36,199 nucleotides of DNA from an uncultured Bacteroidota bacterium (GTDB taxonomy: Bacteria; Bacteroidota; Bacteroidia; Bacteroidales; VadinHA17): positions 1-36,199 of the forward strand of contig CALMJY010000082.1 in the NCBI GenBank assembly GCA_937864815.1, given 5' to 3'. Shown here piece by piece: positions 7,156 to 14,224 of this stretch. Every line of letters begins with the position of its first letter. Positions within the stretch are counted from its first letter, which is position 1. The position numbers and the translations under genes were made by a program. Under the pieces are notes generated by a model, which made no database searches, was not told where the DNA came from, and was given only the letters and a program-made list of their open reading frames with translations.

Positions 7156-8559
7156 TCACTTTCCGATGCAGAAATTTCTGAAAATATTGCCAAGTATTTC
7201 ATCTGAAGTAATAACCCCTGTTATCTCTCCAAGATAATGAATAGCATGCCTTATATCAGTAGCTATCAGATCATCAGGTATGCTTTTCCCGATACCATCC
7301 AATACTCTTTCAAGGCTTAATGATACCTTTCTGAGAGCTTCATAATGTCTTATATTAGTTATGATTACACTATCTGAACTGATCTTATTCTTCATAACTA
7401 TGGAGGCCAGAATCCTGCGGATCTCTTCCAGGCCTTTTTTCTCTTTGGCAGAAATAAATAAAAGATTCTCACCTTCACATAAAAATATTCTTTGCGTGAG
7501 CTCTACCTCCTGACTGCCTATGGCTGTATCAGATTTATTTATAAGAATAACCAGTGACTTTTCGGTGTCCTTAATCTTTTCTCTGATAGCTTCTATTCTG
7601 GCATTTATCAGTTCAGGATCATCTGAAATTTCATCAATAAGAAGTACAATTGATGACTGAGAGATTTTCTCCAATGTCTTTTTAATTCCCAGTGATTCAA
7701 TTATATCTGTGGTCTCACGTAAACCTGCCGTATCGATAAATCTGAATTCCAGTCCTTCAATTACAATTGTATCTTCTATGGTGTCCCTTGTAGTTCCCGG
7801 AATATCAGAGACTATTGCTTTCTCTTCCATCAGGAGAGCATTCAACAGGGTGGATTTTCCTGAATTGGGCTTGCCAATAATAACAACAGGAATGCCGTTC
7901 TTAACAGCATTACCCAGACTGAATGACTCTGAAAGACTGTCTGCCAGATCTTTAACACGTATTATTATTTCTTTAAGGTCATTCCTGTCAGCAAATTCAA
8001 CATCCTCCTCACCAAAATCAAGCTCAAGTTCAATCAGCGAGGCAAAATTAAGCAATTCCGACCTTAACCTGGCAATTTCAGCCGAGAAACCACCTCTCAT
8101 CTGGTTTATAGCTACCTTATGAGCCATGCTTGTGGAGGATGCAATCACATCAGCAACAGCCTCAGCCTGTGAAAGATCAAGTTTACCATTCATAAATGCA
8201 CGTTGGGTAAATTCACCGGGTAAAGCAAGTAGGGCCCCGTTTTTTACAAGTAATTCAATGATCTTTCTTACAATATATGGTGAAGCATGACAAGAGATTT
8301 CTGCCGAATTTTCTCCGGTATAGGAATAGGGTGATCTGAAAATGCTTAAAAGTACCTCATCTATTACTTCATCATTTGACCGTATATCACCGTGAACAAT
8401 TGTAAATCCTTTATTTACAGAGAGGTTAACAGTTTCATCTGAAGGGAAGAATATTTTTGCAACAATATTTAAACTCTCCGGTCCGCTGACTCGGATAACC
8501 GAAATAGCACCTCCGATGCCTGTAGCCGGTGCACAAATTGTATCTTCAATTCTGATCAT
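7156..8559 (-). CDS. mnmE: tRNA uridine-5-carboxymethylaminomethyl modification GTPase MnmE
   Basis: MnmE works with MnmG to form cmnm5U at the wobble position of certain tRNAs. The protein has the N-terminal tetrahydrofolate-binding domain (DTICAPATGIGGAISVIRVSG), a central helical domain (FTQRAFMNGKLDLSQAEAV), an inserted G domain (GKPNSGKST, DTAGLRETTD, NKSD) and the diagnostic C-terminal CIGK with Cys464 of 467 aa. The longest frame starts at a TTG (8595), but the ATG at 8559 gives the usual family N-terminus. A -7 promoter element (8580-8587) also lies between the two, so a transcript from it cannot include the TTG. GH29 is divergent upstream. Confidence 0.97.
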   Translation of the reverse strand: MIRIEDTICAPATGIGGAISVIRVSGPESLNIVAKIFFPSDETVNLSVNKGFTIVHGDIRSNDEVIDEVLLSIFRSPYSYTGENSAEISCHASPYIVRKIIELLVKNGALLALPGEFTQRAFMNGKLDLSQAEAVADVIASSTSMAHKVAINQMRGGFSAEIARLRSELLNFASLIELELDFGEEDVEFADRNDLKEIIIRVKDLADSLSESFSLGNAVKNGIPVVIIGKPNSGKSTLLNALLMEEKAIVSDIPGTTRDTIEDTIVIEGLEFRFIDTAGLRETTDIIESLGIKKTLEKISQSSIVLLIDEISDDPELINARIEAIREKIKDTEKSLVILINKSDTAIGSQEVELTQRIFLCEGENLLFISAKEKKGLEEIRRILASIVMKNKISSDSVIITNIRHYEALRKVSLSLERVLDGIGKSIPDDLIATDIRHAIHYLGEITGVITSDEILGNIFRNFCIGK

Positions 8560-8579
8560 GCAGTACTGTTGAATTTGTG

Positions 8580-8587
8580 CAAATGTA
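8580..8587 (-). promoter_or_regulatory. Bacteroidota -7 element for mnmE (TACATTTG)
   Basis: The minus strand reads TACATTTG, an exact TAnnTTTG match, 20 nt upstream of the mnmE ATG. Only a degenerate -33 element (TTTTC) is seen about 20 nt further upstream. It supports the ATG at 8559 as the start. Confidence 0.6.
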
Positions 8588-8638
8588 TGAAACAAAATCG
8601 ATGTGCTGAAAAGAGCAGTTCTATTTAAATTTTAAGAA

Positions 8639-8646
8639 TATATTTG
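8639..8646 (+). promoter_or_regulatory. Bacteroidota -7 element for the GH29 gene (TATATTTG)
   Basis: TATATTTG is an exact TAnnTTTG match 36 nt upstream of the alpha-fucosidase ATG. No clear TTTG -33 element is present at the right distance, which may point to activator dependence. Confidence 0.5.
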
Positions 8647-8682
8647 TTTCTGAATTTAATAAACATTTAGCAGAAATCGCTC

Positions 8683-10494
8683 ATGAACATATTTAAATCT
8701 TTGGTTTTAAGGATTTTAGTCTTTATACTTTTTGTAATCAGCCAAAAATCAGCTGGTCAGATAAATGTTAATCCAAGGGCACAATGGTTTGTAAATGACC
8801 GGTATGGCATGTTCATACATTTTGGATTATATAGTGGCGCTGAAGGGGTATGGAAAGGAGAAAAACTCCGGAATGATAATAATTATGCTGAATGGATTCA
8901 GTATCGGAACCGGATAAGCAAAGAGGAATATGTTACTTTAACAAATAGATTTAAATGGGATGAGATTGATCCGGAGAAATGGGTGATTCTGGCAAAAAAC
9001 TCAGGGATGAAATATGTAACAATTACAGCCAAACACCATGATGGATTTGCTCTTTGGGACAGCAAGGCAAGTGATTATAATATTGCTAATTACACAAATC
9101 CCAAAAGAGATATTGTAAAGGAGCTGGCAGAAGCATGTAAGAAACACGGACTGAAACTTGGATTATATTATTCACATTGGGTTGACTGGGATCACAAATA
9201 TGGATGGGATCATACAAAAGAGATTAGTGGTTTTTCTCCTGCTGATTTCGATATTTACTGGCAGGAAAAGGTTATTCCGCAAATAACTGAATTGCTGACA
9301 AATTACGGACCTGTTGGAATGATATGGTTTGATATGTGGATTCATCATTCCCAAACAGTGGTAACCAAACCACAACTTCTTCAGTTGAAAAAACTGATTC
9401 GCGGACTGCAGCCTGAATGTCTCATAAATTCCCGGCTCGGACTTTCGCTTGAAGAAGACAGCGATGTTGATTTTCAGGAGCTTGGCGATAATGAGTTCGG
9501 CCGTACAAAAAAAGATTTTCCATGGCAGTCACCGGCAACAGTTGCACATTCATGGGGATATAACAGACTGGATTTTGAATATAAATCTGCCACCTGTCTT
9601 CTCCAGTCCCTGATAACTAATGCAAGTCTGAATGGGAATCTCTTACTGAATATAGGACCAGGTCCCGATGGTTCAGTTCCTTCTGAGATCGAAAAGAGGT
9701 TGCTTGAAATAGGAGAGTGGCTGAGAATAAATGGTGAATCAATATACGGAACAACTGCTTTCAATCTGCCAAAAGACATGAACGATTGGGGCGTAATAAC
9801 ACATAAATCAGAGGAAGGAAACACAATGCTTTATCTTCACCTTTTTAATATCCCTTCAAACCGGAAACTGAAAATAACGGGGATTAATTCAGCCCCCGTA
9901 AGAGCCTACATGCTAGATGATAAGAACAAAACGCAGCTACCGGAATTGCATGATAATATTGTCACTGAAATTGGTCTTCCTTCAATGATTACAGAAAAAC
10001 TAATACCGGTTTTAGTACTTGAATATACCGGCAGGCCTGATTATATGACTGACATTGTTGCCCGGAATATTGAAGGAGGCTATTCCTTTAATCCAGGGAA
10101 TATTGTATTTTCTTCTGATCAATTATCAATTGTTCCCAGATCCAGGGGAGGAACTATTCCTTCCCATGTGAATTTGAATTCACCAACAATACTAAGATGG
10201 AAATTTTATGTTGACAGTCCGGGCTTAAAATCCATTGATCTGTCATATAGCTATCAGGGTAAATCAAAGGACAATCGAATTAAAGTTAAAGTTGCTGATA
10301 ATGATCTGAATCACGATATATTAAATACCGGGAAAACGGTGGGTGAACCTAAATCAAACTGGATTATTGACAATTTCAGATCTTTCCGCCTTGGTTCGGT
10401 CAACTTTGACAAAAAAGGATTTTATGAGCTGGAAATATCATTCTTACCTGTAAAAAATGAGGAAATAAAATTTCAATGGCTCTGGATTAAATAA
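8683..10494 (+). CDS. Secreted alpha-L-fucosidase, glycoside hydrolase family 29
   Basis: A 603-residue enzyme with a signal peptide (about residues 1-26). The GH29 catalytic barrel is clear: RYGMFIHFGLYSGAEGVW, the substrate-binding TAKHHDGFALWDSK, KLGLYYSHWVDW, and GMIWFDMWI, where Asp217 is the expected nucleophile of this retaining family. GNLLLNIGPGPDGSVP closes the barrel. After about residue 360 comes a C-terminal beta-rich part, longer than in minimal GH29 enzymes (about 450 aa), perhaps two beta-sandwich modules. It removes alpha-linked L-fucose from glycans in the periplasm or at the cell surface. No SusC/SusD pair lies nearby, so this is not a standard polysaccharide utilisation locus within the window. 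GH29 also includes a few enzymes with other specificities. Confidence 0.95.
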   Translation: MNIFKSLVLRILVFILFVISQKSAGQINVNPRAQWFVNDRYGMFIHFGLYSGAEGVWKGEKLRNDNNYAEWIQYRNRISKEEYVTLTNRFKWDEIDPEKWVILAKNSGMKYVTITAKHHDGFALWDSKASDYNIANYTNPKRDIVKELAEACKKHGLKLGLYYSHWVDWDHKYGWDHTKEISGFSPADFDIYWQEKVIPQITELLTNYGPVGMIWFDMWIHHSQTVVTKPQLLQLKKLIRGLQPECLINSRLGLSLEEDSDVDFQELGDNEFGRTKKDFPWQSPATVAHSWGYNRLDFEYKSATCLLQSLITNASLNGNLLLNIGPGPDGSVPSEIEKRLLEIGEWLRINGESIYGTTAFNLPKDMNDWGVITHKSEEGNTMLYLHLFNIPSNRKLKITGINSAPVRAYMLDDKNKTQLPELHDNIVTEIGLPSMITEKLIPVLVLEYTGRPDYMTDIVARNIEGGYSFNPGNIVFSSDQLSIVPRSRGGTIPSHVNLNSPTILRWKFYVDSPGLKSIDLSYSYQGKSKDNRIKVKVADNDLNHDILNTGKTVGEPKSNWIIDNFRSFRLGSVNFDKKGFYELEISFLPVKNEEIKFQWLWIK

Positions 10495-10586
10495 GGATGC
10501 TTAAACTGAACCTTAGTAACTGAGCCTGTTTCAGGATGATATTTATCACTCTGTAATAATCAAATACAAGTAAATAATAGGTATTT

Positions 10587-10619
10587 TTGAAGAAGCTATT
10601 ATTGTAAATATTATCTTGC
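10587..10619 (+). promoter_or_regulatory. Weak candidate promoter for sucD
   Basis: TTG at 10587-10589 is followed after 22 nt by TATCTTGC, an imperfect TAnnTTTG match, 43 nt upstream of the sucD ATG. The rest of the 168-nt gap after the fucosidase shows no other structure. Confidence 0.3.
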
Positions 10620-10662
10620 AAATTCTGTTTTGTTAATTAATAATTAACTAATTGTCATATAT

Positions 10663-11541
10663 ATGAGCGTGCTGCTTAATAAGGATTCTAAGGTAATTGT
10701 CCAGGGCTTTACGGGAAGTGAAGGTACATTTCATGCCACACAGATGATTGAATACGGGACCAGGGTTGTTGGAGGTGTGACACCCGGGAAGGGAGGACAA
10801 AAACATCTGGACCTGCCTGTCTTCAATAACGTAAGGGATGCCGTAAAGGAAACCGGAGCTGATGTTTCAGTGATATTTGTTCCTCCTGCATTTGCTGCCG
10901 ATGCAATCCTCGAAGCTGCTGATGCCGGGATAGGACTAATTATAACAATTACAGAGGGTATTCCGGTGGCTGATATGGTAAATGTTAAAAATCATCTGAA
11001 AAATAAAAACTGCAGGCTCATTGGACCTAACTGTCCAGGTGTTATTACTCCCGGAGAGGCAAAAGTTGGTATCATGCCCGGATTTATTCATAAAAAAGGC
11101 TCTGTCGGGATTATTTCACGGTCCGGCACTCTTACTTATGAAGCAGTTGACCAGGTGACAAAAACCGGACTGGGACAGTCTACTTGCATCGGAATAGGAG
11201 GTGATCCAATAGTAGGTACTACAACACTTGATGCAGTAAAACTGATGATGAACGACAATGAAACAAAAGCTATAGTGGTTATCGGAGAGATAGGAGGTAC
11301 TATGGAAACCGAAGCTGCAGAATGGATAAAGGTAAACGGGACAAAACCGGTAATTGGATTTATTGCTGGTCAGACGGCGCCAAAGGGCAGAAAAATGGGA
11401 CATGCCGGTGCAATAATAGGAGGGAAAAATGATACCGCAAATGCAAAAATGGAGATAATGAAACAATGCGGAATACACGTCGTTCAGTCTCCTGCCGATA
11501 TAGGAATTACAGTAATGAAAGCTCTCCAGGGAAAGCAGTAA
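10663..11541 (+). CDS. sucD: Succinyl-CoA synthetase (ADP-forming) alpha subunit
   Basis: SucD binds CoA and carries the phosphohistidine in the TCA-cycle reaction succinyl-CoA + Pi + ADP = succinate + CoA + ATP. The 292-residue length is typical. Visible motifs are the N-terminal CoA-binding Rossmann region ([29 protein letters not shown]), the conserved [21 protein letters not shown] and the active-site loop [11 protein letters not shown] with His247, equivalent to the E. coli phosphohistidine. The beta subunit gene sucC is not adjacent on either side, so it must be elsewhere in the genome. The following gap carries short tandem repeats. Confidence 0.97.
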   Translation: MSVLLNKDSKVIVQGFTGSEGTFHATQMIEYGTRVVGGVTPGKGGQKHLDLPVFNNVRDAVKETGADVSVIFVPPAFAADAILEAADAGIGLIITITEGIPVADMVNVKNHLKNKNCRLIGPNCPGVITPGEAKVGIMPGFIHKKGSVGIISRSGTLTYEAVDQVTKTGLGQSTCIGIGGDPIVGTTTLDAVKLMMNDNETKAIVVIGEIGGTMETEAAEWIKVNGTKPVIGFIAGQTAPKGRKMGHAGAIIGGKNDTANAKMEIMKQCGIHVVQSPADIGITVMKALQGKQ

Positions 11542-11543
11542 AA

Positions 11544-11652
11544 GGCTATAGAGGCTATAGAGTGGTTATCAGAAAACCGAACCTTATTCTAAATTAGTGA
11601 AACCTCCAAAATTTCTAAAGCCTTTAAAGCTTCTGAAGCTTTTAAACCTTTT
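11544..11652. repeat. Degenerate 9-bp tandem repeats between sucD and fabG
   Basis: Two perfect copies of GGCTATAGA lie at 11544-11561, just after the sucD stop. A second array at 11617-11652 has four diverged nonamers: AAAGCCTTT, AAAGCTTCT, GAAGCTTTT and AAACCTTTT. The inner part forms an 8-bp palindrome (AAAGCTTC-T-GAAGCTTT). The second array ends 3 nt before the fabG -7 element. Confidence 0.65.
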
Positions 11653-11655
11653 TAA

Positions 11656-11663
11656 TATCTTTG
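11656..11663 (+). promoter_or_regulatory. Bacteroidota -7 element for fabG (TATCTTTG)
   Basis: TATCTTTG is an exact TAnnTTTG match, 22 nt upstream of the fabG ATG. The matching -33 region falls within the nonamer repeat and is only weakly TTG-like (TTCTG at 11631-11635). Confidence 0.6.
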
Positions 11664-11685
11664 CAGCAATTTAATATTAAAAAAG

Positions 11686-12432
11686 ATGAAATTACTAGAA
11701 GGAAAAACAGCACTTATAACCGGGGCCTCACGTGGCATCGGAAAAGCGATTGCTCAAAAATTTGCCCTGGAAGGTGCTGACATAGCCATTACAAATATTG
11801 CTGATGATGATGACTTCCGGGCGGCTATAAAAGAGATTGGCGCACACGGGACAAAAGTTAAGGGGTATGTTTCAAATGCGGCAAGTTTTGATGATTCACA
11901 ACATGTTGCTAATGAAGTGGTGAAAGATTTCGGACGTATTGATGTCCTTGTAAATAATGCCGGAATTACGAGAGACACTCTACTTATGAGGATGGCTGAA
12001 GATCAGTGGGATACAGTTATTGCTGTTAACCTCAAATCTGTATTCAACCTTACTAAGGCTGTTCTCAATATTATGCTCAAGCAGAAAAGTGGATCAATTG
12101 TTAATATGAGTTCGGTTGTTGGTGTCTCGGGGAATGCAGGCCAGAGTAATTATTCTGCATCAAAAGCCGGAATTCTTGGTTTTACGAAAAGCGTTGCAAA
12201 AGAAGTTGGATCAAGAAACATCAGATGCAATGCTATTGCTCCCGGATTCATTATTACTGAAATGACAGAAAAACTTCCGGAGGATGTTAAGACAGAATGG
12301 GCTAACAAGATACCTCTCAGAAGAGGAGGAACTCCTGAGGATGTGGCAAATACAGCTTTATATCTTGCCTCTGACCTGTCATCATATGTCAGCGGACAAA
12401 CAATTCATGTTTGCGGAGGTATGTTAACTTAA
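11686..12432 (+). CDS. fabG: 3-oxoacyl-[acyl-carrier-protein] reductase
   Basis: A 248-residue classical short-chain dehydrogenase. It has the NADPH-binding TGASRGIG (residues 12-19), NNAGITRDTLLMRM typical of FabG, catalytic Ser143 (NMSSVVG) and Y156-x3-K160 (YSASK), and the APGFIITEMTEKLPE segment that distinguishes FabG from many other SDRs. It reduces 3-ketoacyl-ACP in each cycle of type II fatty-acid elongation in the cytoplasm. Other fab genes are not adjacent. The exact -7 promoter element 22 nt upstream suggests independent transcription. A GC-rich inverted repeat with a T tract follows its stop codon. Confidence 0.94.
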   Translation: MKLLEGKTALITGASRGIGKAIAQKFALEGADIAITNIADDDDFRAAIKEIGAHGTKVKGYVSNAASFDDSQHVANEVVKDFGRIDVLVNNAGITRDTLLMRMAEDQWDTVIAVNLKSVFNLTKAVLNIMLKQKSGSIVNMSSVVGVSGNAGQSNYSASKAGILGFTKSVAKEVGSRNIRCNAIAPGFIITEMTEKLPEDVKTEWANKIPLRRGGTPEDVANTALYLASDLSSYVSGQTIHVCGGMLT

Positions 12433-12442
12433 AAATATTTAT

Positions 12443-12450
12443 TATCTTTA
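12443..12450 (+). promoter_or_regulatory. Candidate -7 element (TATCTTTA) before a GC-rich stem
   Basis: TATCTTTA differs from TAnnTTTG only at the last base. Its predicted start point, 6-7 nt downstream, coincides with the 5' base of the inverted repeat at 12458. No good -33 element is seen. Confidence 0.4.
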
Positions 12451-12457
12451 CGAAACC

Positions 12458-12547
12458 GCAGGGCGCCTATCCTTTTAGCACGAGGAAATGCAGCGAGACA
12501 TATTTATTCCACACTTATTTTAAACAGGCGCCCTGCTTCTTTTTTTT
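12458..12547 (+). ncRNA. Putative structured small RNA or attenuator between fabG and the M48 protease gene
   Basis: GCAGGGCGCCT (12458-12468) and AGGCGCCCTGC (12526-12536) form a perfect 11-bp stem enclosing 57 nt, and a run of eight T follows (12540-12547). The stem is far more GC-rich than its surroundings. With the upstream -7-like element this could be a ~90-nt RNA with a terminal stem that doubles as a terminator. It could equally be an unusually long-looped fabG terminator or a leader of the M48 gene, which starts 11 nt later. I could not match it to SRP RNA, 6S RNA, tmRNA or RNase P RNA. Confidence 0.4.
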
Positions 12548-12558
12548 ATATCCGGTCA

Positions 12559-13794
12559 ATGAACAGTTTCATTTTCTATCTGATAATAATAATTCCGGTA
12601 ACGGGATTTATTTTAGAAAGATACCTTGACTACCTGAATTCGAAAATGTGGTCTGATTCCCTTCCTGAAAAGCTTATCGGGATATGTGATAATGAGTCTT
12701 ACAAAAGATCACAGAGATATGAAAAGGCAAATAAGCAACTTTCACTATGGTCTGCATCATTTAACCTTGTTATTATCCTGGCTATGATAATTCTGGGCGG
12801 TTTTGCCCTGATTGATAGTATAGCGAGGGAATTCAGCTCAAATATGGTCATAATAGCTCTTCTTTTTTACGGTATCATCGGATTAGCATCTGATATCATA
12901 AATATACCATTCAGTTATTATGATAATTTTGTTATTGAGAAAAAATATGGATTTAACACCATGAGTATCAGGACGTTTATAACTGATCACTTCAAATCAT
13001 GGTTTATAGCACTTATTGTCGGAATACCTGTTCTGGGTCTTATAACCTGGTTTTACTATATGGCAGGTAACAGGTTCTGGCTTTATGCATGGGGACTGAT
13101 TACAGCATTCACAGTTTTTATTAATCTGTTTTACTCTGAACTCATTGTTCCTCTTTTTAATAAACAGGTACCTCTCAAGGATGGAAGTCTGCGAACAATG
13201 ATTGAAGAATTTGCTGTTAAGACCGGGTTCAGGTTAAGGAATATATATGTAATTGACGGATCAAAAAGGAGTACAAAGGCAAATGCTTATTTTTCAGGAT
13301 TCGGACCTAAGAAACGAATAGTTTTATTCGATACCCTGCAGCAGGAATTATCAGATGAAGAAATAGTTGCAGTTCTTGCACATGAAATAGGACATTACAG
13401 GAAGAAACATGTTCTTCAGACAATAGCCTTATCAGTTTTAATGACAGGCTTGATGCTGTTTCTTTTTTCACTTGTGGTAAACAGCCCTCTGCTTTCGGAA
13501 GCACTCGGATCAGAAAAACCAAGTTTTCATCTCGGCCTCATTGTATTTGGCATACTTTATAGTCCGCTTTCCCTGATTATAGGACTTACAACAAATTTTT
13601 ATTCAAGGAAAAACGAGTTCGAAGCAGATAAATTTGTGAAAGAAAATTATAAACCTGAAATTCTTGCATCGGCACTTAAAAAGCTTTCTGTCAAAAACCT
13701 TTCAAATATGATGCCTCATCCTGTATATGTGTTCTTCCATTATTCGCACCCACCTTTACTCAGCAGACTGGAAAAGCTTGAACAGCATCTATAG
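12559..13794 (+). CDS. M48 family zinc metalloprotease (Ste24/CAAX prenyl protease 1 type)
   Basis: A 411-residue integral membrane protease. The catalytic motif is H275-E276-x-x-H279 (LAHEIGHYRKKH), and Glu355 (NEFEADKF) is the third zinc ligand. Several hydrophobic segments precede and follow the active site. The N-terminal DUF3267-like/Ste24 N domain is recognisable from IINIPFSYYDNFVIEKKYGFNTM-type sequence, which HtpX lacks. Bacteria do not prenylate CAAX proteins, so the role is probably membrane protein quality control. The start codon lies just after a T tract, so its transcription may depend on read-through of the preceding structure. tRNA-Thr begins 26 nt after the stop codon. Confidence 0.92.
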   Translation: MNSFIFYLIIIIPVTGFILERYLDYLNSKMWSDSLPEKLIGICDNESYKRSQRYEKANKQLSLWSASFNLVIILAMIILGGFALIDSIAREFSSNMVIIALLFYGIIGLASDIINIPFSYYDNFVIEKKYGFNTMSIRTFITDHFKSWFIALIVGIPVLGLITWFYYMAGNRFWLYAWGLITAFTVFINLFYSELIVPLFNKQVPLKDGSLRTMIEEFAVKTGFRLRNIYVIDGSKRSTKANAYFSGFGPKKRIVLFDTLQQELSDEEIVAVLAHEIGHYRKKHVLQTIALSVLMTGLMLFLFSLVVNSPLLSEALGSEKPSFHLGLIVFGILYSPLSLIIGLTTNFYSRKNEFEADKFVKENYKPEILASALKKLSVKNLSNMMPHPVYVFFHYSHPPLLSRLEKLEQHL

Positions 13795-13810
13795 CTTTTT
13801 ATTATATTTG
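13778..13810 (+). promoter_or_regulatory. Promoter of tRNA-Thr (TTG-N22-TATATTTG)
   Basis: TATATTTG at 13803-13810 is an exact -7 match 10 nt before the tRNA-Thr gene. TTG at 13778-13780, inside the end of the M48 gene, lies 22 nt upstream of it. The spacing fits a Bacteroidota housekeeping promoter. Confidence 0.65.
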
Positions 13811-13816
13811 GCCATT

Positions 13817-13893
<77 letters not shown>

Positions 13894-13898
13894 CTGGT

Positions 13899-14010
13899 GA
13901 TTTCGGATTGCGGATTTCGGATTGCGGATTTAGTATTGAAGATTTTCATTATTTTTGCAACTGGATTTCGTTTTATTAAATCCGAAATCGTATATCCGAA
14001 ATCCGAAATA
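13899..14010. repeat. Two inverted arrays of 7-bp repeats (ATTTCGG) between the tRNA genes
   Basis: Plus-strand bases 13899-13931 read as heptamers ATTTCGG, ATTGCGG, ATTTCGG, ATTGCGG, ATTT. Bases 13978-14010 read on the minus strand as ATTTCGG, ATTTCGG, ATATACG, ATTTCGG, ATTT. The arrays face each other across 46 nt and could pair as arms of a hairpin. The spacer holds a possible -7 element TATTTTTG (13950-13957) and a small hairpin GGATTT/AAATCC. Confidence 0.75.
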
Positions 14011-14015
14011 TTAAT

Positions 14016-14067
14016 GCGGGAGTAGCTCAGTGGTAGTCCGCCAGCCGGCGGATCCCAAGCTGAGGGT
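14016..14067 (+). pseudogene. Broken tRNA-Gly copy interrupted by a palindrome
   Basis: The first 21 bases (14016-14036, GCGGGAGTAGCTCAGTGGTA plus G) are identical to the start of the intact tRNA-Gly downstream, and TCCCAAGCTGAGGGT (14053-14067) matches its anticodon-arm 3' half. The ten bases AGCATCAGCT of the intact gene are replaced by the 16-nt palindrome TCCGCCAGCCGGCGGA. The T arm and 3' acceptor strand are missing. It cannot fold as a tRNA and is best read as a damaged partial tandem duplicate. Confidence 0.85.
14037..14052. repeat. Short REP-like palindrome inside the tRNA-Gly copy
   Basis: TCCGCC-AGCC-GGCGGA has a perfect 6-bp GC-rich stem and a 4-nt loop. It sits precisely between the two retained halves of the tRNA-Gly copy. 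Its compact GC-rich form recalls dispersed REP-type palindromes; whether it is repeated in the genome cannot be seen here. Confidence 0.7.
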
Positions 14068-14082
14068 TGTTTTGAAAATAAT

Positions 14083-14154
14083 GCGGGAGTAGCTCAGTGG
14101 TAGAGCATCAGCTTCCCAAGCTGAGGGTCGCGGGTTCGACCCCCGTTTCCCGCT
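14083..14154 (+). tRNA. tRNA-Gly (anticodon CCC)
   Basis: A complete cloverleaf: acceptor GCGGGAG with TTCCCGC, D stem GCTC/GAGC, anticodon stem TCAGC/GCTGA around TTCCCAA, and T arm GCGGG-TTCGACC-CCCGT. The anticodon CCC (14115-14117) reads GGG glycine codons. No CCA is encoded. A strong terminator follows 4 nt after the discriminator base. Confidence 0.96.
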
Positions 14155-14157
14155 CTC

Positions 14158-14190
14158 ACCCTCCGGAGCCTTAGCGAAGGAGGGTTTTTT
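14158..14190 (+). terminator. Rho-independent terminator of the tRNA-Gly transcript
   Basis: ACCCTCC (14158-14164) pairs with GGAGGGT (14179-14185), and six T follow (14185-14190). The 14-nt loop contains CCTT...GAAGG, which could form an alternative pairing. Confidence 0.8.
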
Positions 14191-14224
14191 ATTATACGCA
14201 GCTTTTGATAAAGAGTATTTATGT

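Noticed and set aside
7709-8122. 137-residue ORF opposite mnmE
   Set aside because: Serine-rich antisense translation of a conserved gene; a typical frame shadow.
12458-12547. SRP RNA (4.5S) or RNase P RNA
   Set aside because: A GAGGAAA-like stretch occurs in the loop, but the SRP helix-8 bases around a GGAA tetraloop do not pair, and the element is far too short for RNase P RNA.
12411-12629. Small ORF across the fabG-M48 gap
   Set aside because: It overlaps the end of fabG and the start of the M48 gene, has no family resemblance, and runs through the structured stem.
13899-14010. CRISPR array
   Set aside because: The repeats are only 7 bp, contiguous and without unique spacers, and there are no cas genes.
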